From contig CAAGCB010000009.1 of assembly GCA_900768185.1 (NCBI GenBank), forward strand, positions 81,198 to 145,197: a stretch of 64,000 nt of DNA. Direction: 5' to 3'. The DNA comes from Alphaproteobacteria bacterium (GTDB lineage: Bacteria > Pseudomonadota > Alphaproteobacteria > CAAGCB01 > CAG-977). The notes under the pieces are model-generated. The model made no database searches. It was not told where the DNA came from and saw only the letters and a program-made list of their open reading frames with translations. A program made the position numbers and the translations under genes. Position 1 is the first letter of the stretch. Each line of letters begins with the position of its first letter. Of this stretch, positions 40,237 through 49,474 are shown piece by piece.

Positions 40237-42801
40237 ATGGCGGATTTTACGGCTGATTTTTTGAACGAAGCGCGGGAACGGTTGACGGAAGCTGAACGGC
40301 AGTTGTCTTTGTTGAAAAAAAATCCGGCGGATCAAGAGGTCTGGATCGTGCTGGACGATTTTTTCAGATTCGTCAAATCCGCGGCGCCGTTCGCCGGATT
40401 CGCGCGAACGTACAGATTGGCAAAGGCGGCGGGCGCGGAAACGGAAGTCTTTCTGGCGCAAAAAGCGTCTTTGTCGATGTTGCCCGCGATTTTGCTGAAA
40501 TTTCAGCGAATTAAAAAAATCGTGCAGTCCGCCGAACTGTTGAAACGCGAACCGCGCGAATCGGACGAAGACTTGCTGCCCGCCGAAAAAACGGCTGACG
40601 ATTCCGAAAATGCGCCGTCCGAACCGGAAAAGAAAAACATTTCGGAACAAGACGATTTGGCGGCGCAGGAAACGGCGCTGGACGAACGCGAAGAACAGCT
40701 GGTCGTTTGGGCGCAAACACTGGCGGAACGTGAAAACGCTTTAAATCAAAGGGAAAATATTCTGTTCGGCGAAGAACGCCGACAGCTGACGGCGCAGGAA
40801 AAAATCGGCGCGGTCATGACGCGGCTGAACGATCAGGAAAAGATTCAGGCGGATTTGGAAGAACACTTGGCGCAAACGCGTTTGGCGTTGCAGGATTGTC
40901 AGGATAAACTGGGCGAACGGGAAAAACAACGGCAAGATACCGTTCTGCTGTTGGATACGAAAAATCGGGCGCTGGAGGAAATGGGGGCGAAAATTTCGGA
41001 CTTGACCCGAAAACTGCAAGAAAAAAACAATCTGAGCGAACAGCGCGAAGAACAGCTGAAAAACGAATTGCGCCGGAATCACAGCGAAGCCGAAGAACTG
41101 AAATTAAATCTGGAAACGCTGGAAGAATTTAAAAACGCGGTCGGCAACGATTACCAAAAGGCGGCGGAACAAGTGAAAACGCTGGAGCGGGAATGCCGCG
41201 ACGCCGCCGAACGTCTGGCGCGGGAAGCGGAAAACACGGATCGAATCCGCAGGGAAAAAATGGATTTGGAACAGCAACACGTCGAGTTTAATTCGCGGCT
41301 GGTCGCTTTGCAGGAAGAACTGAACGCGGAACGCGAAAAACTTAAACGCGTTCAAAAAACAACCGATCGCCTGAAAAAACGCGACGGTTGCGTCCGCGCG
41401 GAATTGAAAGCCGCGGGGTGGCCGTTCGGTACCGAAAAACAGCAGAAAGAATTGGCGGCTTTGGCGCGCGCGGGCGGCGGAGCCGGCATGGGGGCTTTGC
41501 GCGATTTGGTCGCCGGTGTTCGCATTCGGACGTTTGGCGTTGTTGCCGCGTTTTTGGATAAACAGCTGGAAGCCGCCGGTAAAAAATACAATCGCGCCTA
41601 TGATGCGAAAATCGATTGCGCGCCGGTTTGCGGCGTTGACAAGGATTTTCTGACGGCGGCGGAACAGTTGCTGGCGGAATTGATCGACAACGCTTTCAAA
41701 TACGCCGTTCCGCCCGAAGGCGAACCGTTGACGATCTCTTTTTCCGCCGTTGAGGAAGGGGCTTTTGTTCATGTGACGTTTTCGGACAACGGCACTGTTT
41801 TTGACGGCGGGGTAACGACCGGTGCCGTAAAGGCGGAAGAAGCGGAAGAAACCGCGGCGGCGTTTCTGTTTGATCCGGCGGTTGAACCGAACGGGCGTCA
41901 AAGCGGAACATGGCGCGCGTCGCGTTCCGCTTTGCGCGCGGGAACGCGTGTGGAAGCCGTCGTCGATCACGGGTTGCGCGTTCGTCTGTCTATTCCCAAA
42001 CGTTTTATTTTCGACCGCGTTCTGTTGTTCGCGCAGGGCGAAAACGTGTGCGCCCTGCCGTTGAACGCCGTGGGGGAAACCGTTTTTTTGCAGGAAAGCG
42101 AATCCGATCTGAAACGCAACGCCGAAACGGGCGAGCTGACTTTTTATTGGAAAGGGCTGTCTTTGCCCGTGCCGGATTTCGGCGCGCAAAGCGCGGAGGA
42201 TATCGCTTACGGCATTGTCGTCCGCGTCGGGGTGTTCGCTTTTTTGATCCCCGTCCGTCAGATTTTCGACACCGAACTGTTGTTGCATCTGTCCGAAAAG
42301 GCGTCTGAAAAATCGCCGTATCTGTTTCCGGCGACCGTCATGGAAAGCGGCAGGGACGTTTTGTGGGTCGATTTGGCGGCGTTGACCGCGGAAATAAAAC
42401 CCGCTCTGCCTCGCAAAATCGTCGCTTTACCCGAAGACGCGGCGGAAACGTCGCGCTCGGCGTCCTATCTGGTGTACAAATCCGAACCCGCCGTGTTCGG
42501 CGCGGTTCCCGTCGATTCCGTTTTGCGGGTGGAAGATTTCTCCTTTCCGGTTCAGCGTCTTGTCAATAAAAAGTATTTCGAAACGCAGGGAACGCGTCTG
42601 CCTTTACGGGATTCCTGCCCGCGGGGCGGCTATCCCTACGCCGCCGCCGTTTTGATTTTTGACAATCTGGCGTTGGCGATCAACGAAGTCGTCGATATCG
42701 TCGACATTCCGAATATAGATAAAGACAAAAACGGCGTTGATTGCATCATTTACCGCGGACGCAAAGTCTCCGTCACCGATATTTCGCAGTATCAAAAATG
42801 A
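40237..42801 (+). CDS. CheA-like coiled-coil protein with degenerate HPt and ATPase domains
   Basis: The 854-residue protein has parts in CheA order. Residues 1-60 are HPt-like, but FFRFVKSAAPFAGF aligns with the FRAAHSIKGGAGTFGF pattern so that Arg44 replaces the phosphorylated His. Residues about 130-400 are a long coiled coil. Residues about 440-580 are ATPase-like, with N-box LAELIDNAFKYA and a weak G1 box FSDNGTVFD lacking the second glycine. Two CheW-like segments follow (about 586-715 and 740-854). It probably scaffolds signalling rather than phosphorylates itself. It forms an operon with the ChpT-like gene; no CheW, CheY or receptor gene is near. Confidence 0.72.
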   Translation: MADFTADFLNEARERLTEAERQLSLLKKNPADQEVWIVLDDFFRFVKSAAPFAGFARTYRLAKAAGAETEVFLAQKASLSMLPAILLKFQRIKKIVQSAELLKREPRESDEDLLPAEKTADDSENAPSEPEKKNISEQDDLAAQETALDEREEQLVVWAQTLAERENALNQRENILFGEERRQLTAQEKIGAVMTRLNDQEKIQADLEEHLAQTRLALQDCQDKLGEREKQRQDTVLLLDTKNRALEEMGAKISDLTRKLQEKNNLSEQREEQLKNELRRNHSEAEELKLNLETLEEFKNAVGNDYQKAAEQVKTLERECRDAAERLAREAENTDRIRREKMDLEQQHVEFNSRLVALQEELNAEREKLKRVQKTTDRLKKRDGCVRAELKAAGWPFGTEKQQKELAALARAGGGAGMGALRDLVAGVRIRTFGVVAAFLDKQLEAAGKKYNRAYDAKIDCAPVCGVDKDFLTAAEQLLAELIDNAFKYAVPPEGEPLTISFSAVEEGAFVHVTFSDNGTVFDGGVTTGAVKAEEAEETAAAFLFDPAVEPNGRQSGTWRASRSALRAGTRVEAVVDHGLRVRLSIPKRFIFDRVLLFAQGENVCALPLNAVGETVFLQESESDLKRNAETGELTFYWKGLSLPVPDFGAQSAEDIAYGIVVRVGVFAFLIPVRQIFDTELLLHLSEKASEKSPYLFPATVMESGRDVLWVDLAALTAEIKPALPRKIVALPEDAAETSRSASYLVYKSEPAVFGAVPVDSVLRVEDFSFPVQRLVNKKYFETQGTRLPLRDSCPRGGYPYAAAVLIFDNLALAINEVVDIVDIPNIDKDKNGVDCIIYRGRKVSVTDISQYQK

Positions 42802-44744
42802 CGCACGACACCCAGGCGGTATTCGTGAACGTCCGAATAATGCGGGCTGTCTTCAAATAAAAACGACGATTCCAATCCCCAATCGCGGGTCAAAGAAATG
42901 CCCGCCGCAGCCTGATACCGCCACAAATCGGCGGCTCTGTTCGAATAATAGATCCTTTCGGCGTCGCCCGTCAGTCGAATTTTCCCGAAATCCGCCGCGA
43001 AACCCGCTTGAATGCCGACGCCCGCCAGCGAATTGTGTTCCAGATATCCGCCCGCTTTGCCGTGCAGATTTGTCATCGCGAACACGACGGCGTCGCCCGA
43101 CGCGCCAAACGTCCAGCCGCCACCCGCCTGCGCGTAAAAAACGGTGCCGTCCTTTGTTTTGTCGGGAGAACGGTAGTTTTCGGCGCCGATGTTTATTTTG
43201 AACGAAAACGGTTTGAACAGCGCATCGCGCCGCGCCAGCGACGTGATGTCGACAAAGGCGAATTTTTGCAGCTTTAAATCGTTGCCTTGCTCATAGCGCC
43301 GCAACGTTCCGCCCAGATAGGTGATTTCGCCGAACGGAATGAACCCCGTCGTTTCGTCCAGCAGCGTGTGATAGGCGGGGCGGATCGTCGCGTCGACGAA
43401 ATCCTTGCCGCCGCGCCGTCCCGCGTACACGCCCGCCGTTCCCGACAAATGACCTTCGTCGGGGCGTTTTCGGGGGACGATCGGGGCGGGAATGTCGGCT
43501 TTGTTTTTAAAGGAACTGATCGGCGTCAGCAAACGAATGGCGTCGCGTCTCATCTCGTCCAGTCCGACATCGCCCTTGACGAAAGAATATTGCAGATAGT
43601 CGTATGCCGTCGACAGAACGTTCGCTTTTTGCGTCTGCGTCAAGCCGGAAGACACGACGCCGTCAACGTCGCGCGGGGCTTTCAGCAGTTTCCCCAGTTG
43701 CTTTTTTTCGACGTCGGACAGGTGGGTGTAGGCGTTGCGCAGACGGGTTTGTCTGGACGGGCGCCAAACGGCTTCTTTCAGTATGTTTTTTCGTTTTAAA
43801 ACACTGCGTACCGTATCGACGGGAATGGTGTAGTTTGAAAACAAAGGGCGGTAAAACGGTTCGGTCAAATCGCTGTCGGGCAGGGCGGCGTTCAACGTTT
43901 CCAACAACATGTAGGAACAGTTTTCGGAAAAGAAGTAATAACGCGCCGAGTTGTGTCCCAATTCCCAAATGTGCGCGATCAGCGTGTCCAGCTGTTTTTG
44001 GGACAGGTTCAGGCGGTATTCCCAGATATCCCGATTTTCCATGTTATTGTACAGATTTACGGTGTCGTAATAGGGATAAACCGAAAAAATGCCGTTGTAT
44101 CCGCCGAAAACCCCCTTGACGATAAAAGCCGGTCCGCCGTCCGATCCCGTAATCGCGCCGTAGTTCAGCGCATGCGACAACAGAGGCGTGTTCCCCGCCG
44201 AATCAAAGCGCAGCAGAGTGTGCCCGAAAAACGACGCAGGATTGCCCATATAGGCGTCGGTGAAGATGATCGCGGCGTTTTTTGCGTCCACTGCTTTTTT
44301 AAACGCCTTGTAATCCGCGCAGTCGACGACGGGCATCAGTCCGGCGTCAAACCCCAGCCGTTCGTTCAGCCATGCGTATCTGGCGGGAAACAGACATTGC
44401 GGGTGATTGTACGCGGCGGGTTTTCCTTCAATCTTTTTGACGTTTTGAACAGGGGTGAAAAATCCGCGCAAATCGGCGTTTAATTCCGCCCGCAAATCCG
44501 TCTTGCCTTTTTCAGCCAAAAAGAAATCGTCAGAATCGATAGTGCTTTCGCGCGCCCCGAACCGGTCGTGAAAGTGCATGAACGCCCGCCATTGCGGATC
44601 GGCTGACAAATTCAGTTTTTCCGCGCGGCTTTGCAGGGCGGTCAAATAATCCTGCCTGTCTTCGGGCAAAGAAAAAGGCTCCGCCGCAACGGAAATTCCG
44701 CCGCAGCAGAGCCAAAAAACAGCCGAAACAAAGGAAACGCGCAT
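42792..44744 (-). CDS. DUF4105 envelope protein
   Basis: The 650-residue protein has a signal peptide (cleavage near SVAA) and a DUF4105 (Lnb-like) periplasmic domain with IIFTDAYMGNPASFFGHTLL, LSHALNYGAITG and RYYFFSENCSYMLLETLN, giving conserved His and Cys residues like those of NlpC/P60-type hydrolases. From about residue 430 the sequence alternates in short beta strands, typical of a membrane beta-barrel or solenoid. Substrate is unknown. It ends 10 bases inside the CheA-like gene on the other strand. Confidence 0.85.
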   Translation of the reverse strand: MRVSFVSAVFWLCCGGISVAAEPFSLPEDRQDYLTALQSRAEKLNLSADPQWRAFMHFHDRFGARESTIDSDDFFLAEKGKTDLRAELNADLRGFFTPVQNVKKIEGKPAAYNHPQCLFPARYAWLNERLGFDAGLMPVVDCADYKAFKKAVDAKNAAIIFTDAYMGNPASFFGHTLLRFDSAGNTPLLSHALNYGAITGSDGGPAFIVKGVFGGYNGIFSVYPYYDTVNLYNNMENRDIWEYRLNLSQKQLDTLIAHIWELGHNSARYYFFSENCSYMLLETLNAALPDSDLTEPFYRPLFSNYTIPVDTVRSVLKRKNILKEAVWRPSRQTRLRNAYTHLSDVEKKQLGKLLKAPRDVDGVVSSGLTQTQKANVLSTAYDYLQYSFVKGDVGLDEMRRDAIRLLTPISSFKNKADIPAPIVPRKRPDEGHLSGTAGVYAGRRGGKDFVDATIRPAYHTLLDETTGFIPFGEITYLGGTLRRYEQGNDLKLQKFAFVDITSLARRDALFKPFSFKINIGAENYRSPDKTKDGTVFYAQAGGGWTFGASGDAVVFAMTNLHGKAGGYLEHNSLAGVGIQAGFAADFGKIRLTGDAERIYYSNRAADLWRYQAAAGISLTRDWGLESSFLFEDSPHYSDVHEYRLGVVRHF

Positions 44745-44773
44745 TTTTTAACGATCCCTTTGTTTGACGCGGA

Positions 44774-45220
44774 TTAGGCCAGCAGTTCCGAAACTTTCAG
44801 CGTGACCGTGACGGCGGAAACATCATGGCTGTCAAAGATGAACGCGAAGTTTTCTTTGATGATGTCGCCGGCTTTGTCGGCGGCGGTGCCCGTCAGCGCG
44901 GCAATCGTTTCGATGGTTTCACCGCGACCGCGGGCGGCGTCAATCGCGAACTGTTCCATGTTGTTTTCCAAAAACGCGAACATTCTGCCCGTGCCGCCGG
45001 AAATCGTGCCGTTCTGCGAGCAGCCCGACGTTCCCGTCGAAATGCCGAACGTCTGCGTTCCGAACGAACCGTTTGTCGTGACCGCCAGAATCTGCGGCAC
45101 CAAACCGCGTTGTCCGCGGAAAATCATGGATCCCAGACCGCACCCCGTGCTGTCGACGGCAAAGGCGGAAGAGGCGGAAAACGCCGCGACGAAAGCGGCG
45201 GCAGCCAAAAACTTCTTCAT
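44774..45220 (-). CDS. DUF3015 secreted protein
   Basis: The 148-residue protein has a signal peptide (MKKFLAAAAFVAAFSASSAFA) and the DUF3015 pattern: CGLGSMIFRGQRGLVPQILA, TTNGSFGTQTFGISTGTSGC and MEQFAIDAARGRGETIETIA. Members are small periplasmic or secreted proteins of unknown function. Two cysteines in the mature region could form a disulfide. The ATG at 45220 follows AAGGGGG; the longer open frame upstream is not supported. It lies upstream of the DUF4105 gene by 29 nt on the same strand, so both may be co-transcribed. Confidence 0.88.
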   Translation of the reverse strand: MKKFLAAAAFVAAFSASSAFAVDSTGCGLGSMIFRGQRGLVPQILAVTTNGSFGTQTFGISTGTSGCSQNGTISGGTGRMFAFLENNMEQFAIDAARGRGETIETIAALTGTAADKAGDIIKENFAFIFDSHDVSAVTVTLKVSELLA

Positions 45221-45324
45221 AAGAGAACCCCCTTGAAAAATTAAAAACAAAGTGACATTAAAATAAAAGCCGTCTAAAATCAACACAGAACTGATTTTCA
45301 TCCTTGGAAATGGGGGGGGGCGAA

Positions 45325-46419
45325 ATGCCGGTGTCCGCGCGAAAAATCGCAAATTGGATCGAAAACGGATTGATTTCCGACGAACAGGGAAGAAAAATTC
45401 TGGCGTTTGAAAAGCGCGGGGGCGGATTTTTGACGCCCGTGACCGCCGTTATGTTTCTGGGCGTGCTGTCCGTCGCGTGGGGATTGGTCGCGATCGTCGC
45501 CGCAAACTGGGCGTATATCCCCGATGCGTTCAAATTGACGGCAATGTTCGCTCTGCTGGCGGGGACGGCGGTTGGGGCGGCTGCCTGCCGCAACGTCCGT
45601 CCGACGGTGTTCGAGGGGCTGTTGCTGTTTTACATGATCGCCCTGTTCGCGGCGATCGGGCTGGTCGGGCAGATTTATCATCTGAAAAGCGATACCTATG
45701 CCGCGTTTTTGTTTTGGTCGGTGCTGGCTTTTCCGTTGGTCTGCCTGACGCGCAAAATGCCGGCGGGCTACATCTGGGATTATGTTTTTCTGGGGGCGTT
45801 GTTTGCGTCGCCGTGGGGGCGGCGCGTTCTGGATCTGCTGACGGTTTCGTCGGTTTATCTGTCTTTTCTTTGCTTCGCCGTTTTCGCCTTTTTGGCGCGG
45901 TTGGACAAAGCGCGCGTGTTCGTTCAGCCGCTGCGGGTGTTTTTCTTTGTCGGAACACTGGCTTTTCTGTTGGTTAACGACCGGAGCATTCACATCGGCG
46001 CCGCCGCCGTTTCCGCGTTCTGGGGCATGGTCGCTCTGTTCGCCGTTTTCGTGTTGAAAACGGGCGGATTTTCAAAGCCGGAACAAAAATCGCTGGGGGC
46101 GGTCGGCGGACTGTACGTTCTGGCGACGTTTCTGCCGGACTGCGCCGCGGTCGTTTATTTTTCGGAATTGAGCGTTTTGATCGCGCTGGTGTTCGCGGCG
46201 CACGTTTTCGGTATGGAAAAAACGGCGCGCGGACTGACTGTCGTCGCGGGGTTCAGAATTTTGTTCGCTTACTTTGAACTGTTCGGTTCGCTGATGTCGA
46301 CGGGGGTCGGCATGATTGTTTCGGGGGCGGTTTTTCTGGCAATCGCATTCGCGGGATACAAGGTTGCCGGATATTTGAAAAAGGACGATTTCGCGGCAAG
46401 GGGGAAAGATTATGGTTAA
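45325..46419 (+). CDS. DUF2157 integral membrane protein
   Basis: The 364-residue protein has a short cytoplasmic start (ARKIANWIENGLISDEQGRK) that is typical of DUF2157, followed by about ten hydrophobic segments. DUF2157 proteins are of unknown function and often pair with GDYXXLXY proteins, as here. I chose ATG 45325 because it follows a run of nine G residues that serves as ribosome site; GTG 45331 and earlier in-frame codons are possible. The next gene overlaps its end by 8 bases. Confidence 0.85.
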   Translation: MPVSARKIANWIENGLISDEQGRKILAFEKRGGGFLTPVTAVMFLGVLSVAWGLVAIVAANWAYIPDAFKLTAMFALLAGTAVGAAACRNVRPTVFEGLLLFYMIALFAAIGLVGQIYHLKSDTYAAFLFWSVLAFPLVCLTRKMPAGYIWDYVFLGALFASPWGRRVLDLLTVSSVYLSFLCFAVFAFLARLDKARVFVQPLRVFFFVGTLAFLLVNDRSIHIGAAAVSAFWGMVALFAVFVLKTGGFSKPEQKSLGAVGGLYVLATFLPDCAAVVYFSELSVLIALVFAAHVFGMEKTARGLTVVAGFRILFAYFELFGSLMSTGVGMIVSGAVFLAIAFAGYKVAGYLKKDDFAARGKDYG

Positions 46420-46915
46420 ATCCGGAAAAACGGTAAAAATTCTGCTGGCTTTTCCCGTCGTCGCGTGGACGCTTTGGGTGATGGCGGCGCAATTCGGCGT
46501 CATGAACGGAACGCGCGTCGTCCTGCCCGTGCGGGGTTTTGATCCGCGCGATATTCTGGCGGGTCATTATCTTGCGGTCGGGGCGGATTATTCGGGATTT
46601 GAAAGCGACTGCGCGGCGGGAAACAAAAGCGGCGAGGCGCATTTTTGTCCGGATACGCGGACGGTTCGTTTCGGACGGGACGCCGAATGCGCCGGTTTTA
46701 TTCGCGGCTGGTGCAAACAAGGGGTGTTTCATGACGGCGCGGACCGGTTCTACATACCCGAAAAATCGGCGGTCGTTCTGGATAAAGCCGTGCGCGACGA
46801 AAAACTGTCGCCGCAAATCGTTTTGAACGTCGGCAAAAACGGCGCGGCGCGCCCCGTCGATCTGATTTTGGACGGGGTGCCGTACAGGGAATATCTGAAA
46901 CGGTTTGAACGCTGA
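46412..46915 (+). CDS. GDYXXLXY domain protein
   Basis: This 167-residue protein has one N-terminal membrane helix (ILLAFPVVAWTLWVMAAQFG) and the GDYXXLXY-type core VRGFDPRDILAGHYLAV, here with GHY in place of GDY. Four cysteines in the middle (DCAAG, HFCPD, ECAGF, WCKQ) are an extra feature that could form disulfides on the outside of the membrane. It overlaps the DUF2157 gene by 8 bases and ends just before the convergent rluB with no terminator in between. Confidence 0.85.
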   Translation: MVKSGKTVKILLAFPVVAWTLWVMAAQFGVMNGTRVVLPVRGFDPRDILAGHYLAVGADYSGFESDCAAGNKSGEAHFCPDTRTVRFGRDAECAGFIRGWCKQGVFHDGADRFYIPEKSAVVLDKAVRDEKLSPQIVLNVGKNGAARPVDLILDGVPYREYLKRFER

Positions 46916-46921
46916 CGGCGG

Positions 46922-47686
46922 TCAGTCCGCTTTTTTGCGGCGGGGCTGTTCGTCGATCGCGATTTTGCCGCCCGTCTGTTCGCGCAACGCCTTGCCCGAT
47001 ATTTCGTCAACGGCGCCCCGTTCCAAATTGCCCAGCTGGAACGGTCCGTAGGAAACGCGAATCAAGCGGGTGACGGGCAGATTGAACGATTCCATCAAAC
47101 GGCGGATTTCGCGGTTTTTGCCTTCTTTCAGCGAAACGGTCAGCCAGGTGTTCGTTCCCTGCTTTTTGTCGACCGTCACTTGCGCCGGAGCGTAGCGCAC
47201 GCCGTTGATGGTGACGCCTTTTGCCAGTCTGTCGATCATTTCGGGGGTGATTTCTCCGTGAATGCGTACGCGGTAGCGGCGCGCCCAACCGGTTGAGGGC
47301 AGCTCCATTTGGCGGGCGAATTCACCGTCGTTTGTCAGCAAAAGCAGACCTTCGGAATTCAAATCCAGCCGTCCGATCGAAATGACGCGAGGCATCGTGT
47401 CGGGCAGTGAATCGAACACGGTCGGGCGTCCTTGCGGATCTTTGCGCGTCGTCACCAGCCCCGCGGGTTTGTGATAGCGCCACACGCGCGTTTTTTCTTT
47501 GGCGGGCAGGGGCTTGCCGTCAACCGTCACGACATCGGTTTCCGTTACGACGCAGGCGGGCGATGTCAGCACGATTCCGTTGACGGCGATGCGTCCCTGT
47601 TCGATATGGCGTTCGGCTTCGCGACGGGAACAAACGCCCGCGCGGGCAACGACTTTGGCGATTCTTTCACCTTGAGTGGTGTTCAT
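46922..47686 (-). CDS. rluB: 23S rRNA pseudouridine-2605 synthase family (RluB/RsuA)
   Basis: This enzyme isomerises a specific uridine of 23S rRNA. The 254-residue protein has an S4 domain (ERIAKVVARAGVCSRREAER) and the RsuA-family catalytic core with the Asp motif ISIGRLDLNSEGLLLLTNDG, plus LKEGKNREIRRLMESF. RluB is the best fit; RluE or RluF-type is less likely from the motif. Its start overlaps the end of the transglycosylase gene by ATGA, so the two are co-translated. The end is a basic tail (RRKKAD). Confidence 0.93.
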   Translation of the reverse strand: MNTTQGERIAKVVARAGVCSRREAERHIEQGRIAVNGIVLTSPACVVTETDVVTVDGKPLPAKEKTRVWRYHKPAGLVTTRKDPQGRPTVFDSLPDTMPRVISIGRLDLNSEGLLLLTNDGEFARQMELPSTGWARRYRVRIHGEITPEMIDRLAKGVTINGVRYAPAQVTVDKKQGTNTWLTVSLKEGKNREIRRLMESFNLPVTRLIRVSYGPFQLGNLERGAVDEISGKALREQTGGKIAIDEQPRRKKAD

Positions 47687-48900
47687 CTGATTTCCTTTTC
47701 GTGTTGTTTGGAAAAATCGGCAAGCGAGATTTGCGCCGTCATCAAGACGGGCAAAGGCGAACGGACAAGATAGTCGTCCGTTTCAAAACAGGTCGCCGCG
47801 CGAGCCGTGTAGACGGGTTTGCGCGCCGTGTTCGATTCGTTTTCCGTTTCCATCGCCGCGATGCCGCGCGTTTTGTATTCCGCGCGAACCGACGGGATAA
47901 AGTCGGCGGAAACGGTGTCGTCGCGTCCCGAAACGGCGTGCAGCTCCGCGGTTTCGATTTCGGGGGCGGAAAGCGGGGCGACGTTCCGGACGATATCGTC
48001 AAGAGCGTCCGTTTTCAAGGCGTTCAGGGCGTCGTCGTCGTCCAAATTGACGCCTTCCCCCGGCAAGATGTTTGCCAATTCAAAGCTTTCGACGATTTTA
48101 GGCATCGGCGCGGGGGCGTTGACGGCGACGGCGGTCAGTCCCGCCTCTAATTTCAGAACGGGAGCTTCGACGATGACGGCGGATTTTTTGTTTTTGCGTT
48201 CTCTGGGCAGATCGTCCAGCCAGACTTTCAACGATTTAGGCAAAACGGTGTAGCGGTTGATTTTTTCCTGAAACAAATCGTCAATGGTTCGGCGAACTTG
48301 GCGCACGGTACGCATTTTTCCCTTGTTGTCGTAAAAGATCGGCGGGTTGGCGATAGCGGCGTCGGGAAACAGGTCGGCGGCGTATTTATACGGCGTGAAT
48401 TTGTCGGCGCGCAACAGCATTACCGCGCCCGACGGTCCCATGAAATGAGCCAGATACAGATCGACCGGCGAAATATTCCCGCCCACTTGATCGTTCAGGA
48501 TTTTCTGGTTGCTTTTGGCAAATTCCGCCGCCAGCAAAGCCGAAATGCGGGGCGAACGGCGCAACGACAGGATTTCGTCGCGGATATCGTCCTTTTTCAC
48601 GCGGTATCTGCCCCGACCGTCGCGATAGATTTGCGCCGCCAGCTTGGCGTAACCGTATTTCGCGCCGTGCAGTTTCATCTGCTGCAACCATGTGTCCGCC
48701 GTGAACTGGTACAGTCCTTCGGCGCTGGATCGATTGGCGGCGGCGTTGACCTCGAAACGGCTTTCGTGTCCGGCTTTTGCCAGCATATAGTCGAAACTGA
48801 CGCCGCTGACGTCGCTGGCTTCGCGAATATAGCGCACGATTTCGCGGTCGACTTTCAGTCCCCCGATTTTATACACCGTGTTTTCAATCGCCGCGTCCAC
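47683..48900 (-). CDS. Lytic transglycosylase-like (SLT) protein with disordered tail
   Basis: The 405-residue protein carries an SLT-type fold: MLAKAGHESRFEVNAAANRS with the catalytic Glu, SAEGLYQFTADTWLQQMKLH, and VDLYLAHFMGPSGAVMLL. It resembles the alphaproteobacterial transglycosylases related to flagellar or phage lysozyme-like enzymes, which cut peptidoglycan. No signal peptide is visible, so export is unclear. After residue about 230 the chain is low-complexity. The GTG start follows AGGGG. It heads an operon with rluB and is divergent from tadA. Confidence 0.85.
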   Translation of the reverse strand: MDAAIENTVYKIGGLKVDREIVRYIREASDVSGVSFDYMLAKAGHESRFEVNAAANRSSAEGLYQFTADTWLQQMKLHGAKYGYAKLAAQIYRDGRGRYRVKKDDIRDEILSLRRSPRISALLAAEFAKSNQKILNDQVGGNISPVDLYLAHFMGPSGAVMLLRADKFTPYKYAADLFPDAAIANPPIFYDNKGKMRTVRQVRRTIDDLFQEKINRYTVLPKSLKVWLDDLPRERKNKKSAVIVEAPVLKLEAGLTAVAVNAPAPMPKIVESFELANILPGEGVNLDDDDALNALKTDALDDIVRNVAPLSAPEIETAELHAVSGRDDTVSADFIPSVRAEYKTRGIAAMETENESNTARKPVYTARAATCFETDDYLVRSPLPVLMTAQISLADFSKQHEKEIR

Positions 48901-49003
48901 GCTTCGCCCCTGCTGAAAATTTCGGGCAGTATAACGCCCGACCGGATTGATTTAAAGATGTTTTTCTTGACTTCCCCGCGCGGGAAAGACACTTTACATC
49001 ATT

Positions 49004-49474
49004 ATGGAAAGTTTTTTAAAAATCGTTACCGAAACGGCGCTGATTGAAGCGGAAAAAGCCGCAAAAGCGGGGGAAGTCCCTGTTTGCGCGGTCGTTTTCG
49101 ATGCTGAGGAAAAAAGGATCCTCGCCGTCGAATCCAACCGCACGGAACGAGATCGCGACCCGACCGCTCATGCGGAAGTGCTGGCGATTCGTTCGGCGTG
49201 CAAAGCGTCGGGGCAAACGCGACTGAACGGGTTGGATTTGTTCGTGACGCTGGAACCGTGTCCGATGTGCGCGGCGGCGATTTCTTTCGCCCGCTTGCGC
49301 CGCGTGTATTTCGGGGCTTACGATGTCAAAGGCGGCGGCGTGGAACACGGTTGCCGGCTGTACGAACGCGCGGCGAACCTGTTTGTTCCCGAAGTGTACG
49401 GCGGCATCGCGCAGACGAAATGCGCCGCTTTGCTGACGGATTTTTTTAAAAATTTGCGCGGAGGTGACGCATGA
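49004..49474 (+). CDS. tadA: tRNA-specific adenosine deaminase TadA
   Basis: TadA converts A34 to inosine in tRNA-Arg(ACG). The 156-residue protein has the zinc and catalytic motif TAHAEVLAI (HAE) and LEPCPMCAAAI (PCxxC). The start lacks a clear ribosome site, but the first residues MESFLKIVTETALIEAEKAA fit homologues. Its stop overlaps the xseA start by ATGA. It opens a four-gene operon in which every junction is a 4-base overlap. Confidence 0.95.
   Translation: MESFLKIVTETALIEAEKAAKAGEVPVCAVVFDAEEKRILAVESNRTERDRDPTAHAEVLAIRSACKASGQTRLNGLDLFVTLEPCPMCAAAISFARLRRVYFGAYDVKGGGVEHGCRLYERAANLFVPEVYGGIAQTKCAALLTDFFKNLRGGDA

Noticed and set aside
45311..45320. Poly-G tract at the DUF2157 start as a phase-variable switch
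   Set aside because: It lies before the chosen ATG and works as a ribosome site. It would matter only if an upstream in-frame start were used, for which there is no evidence.
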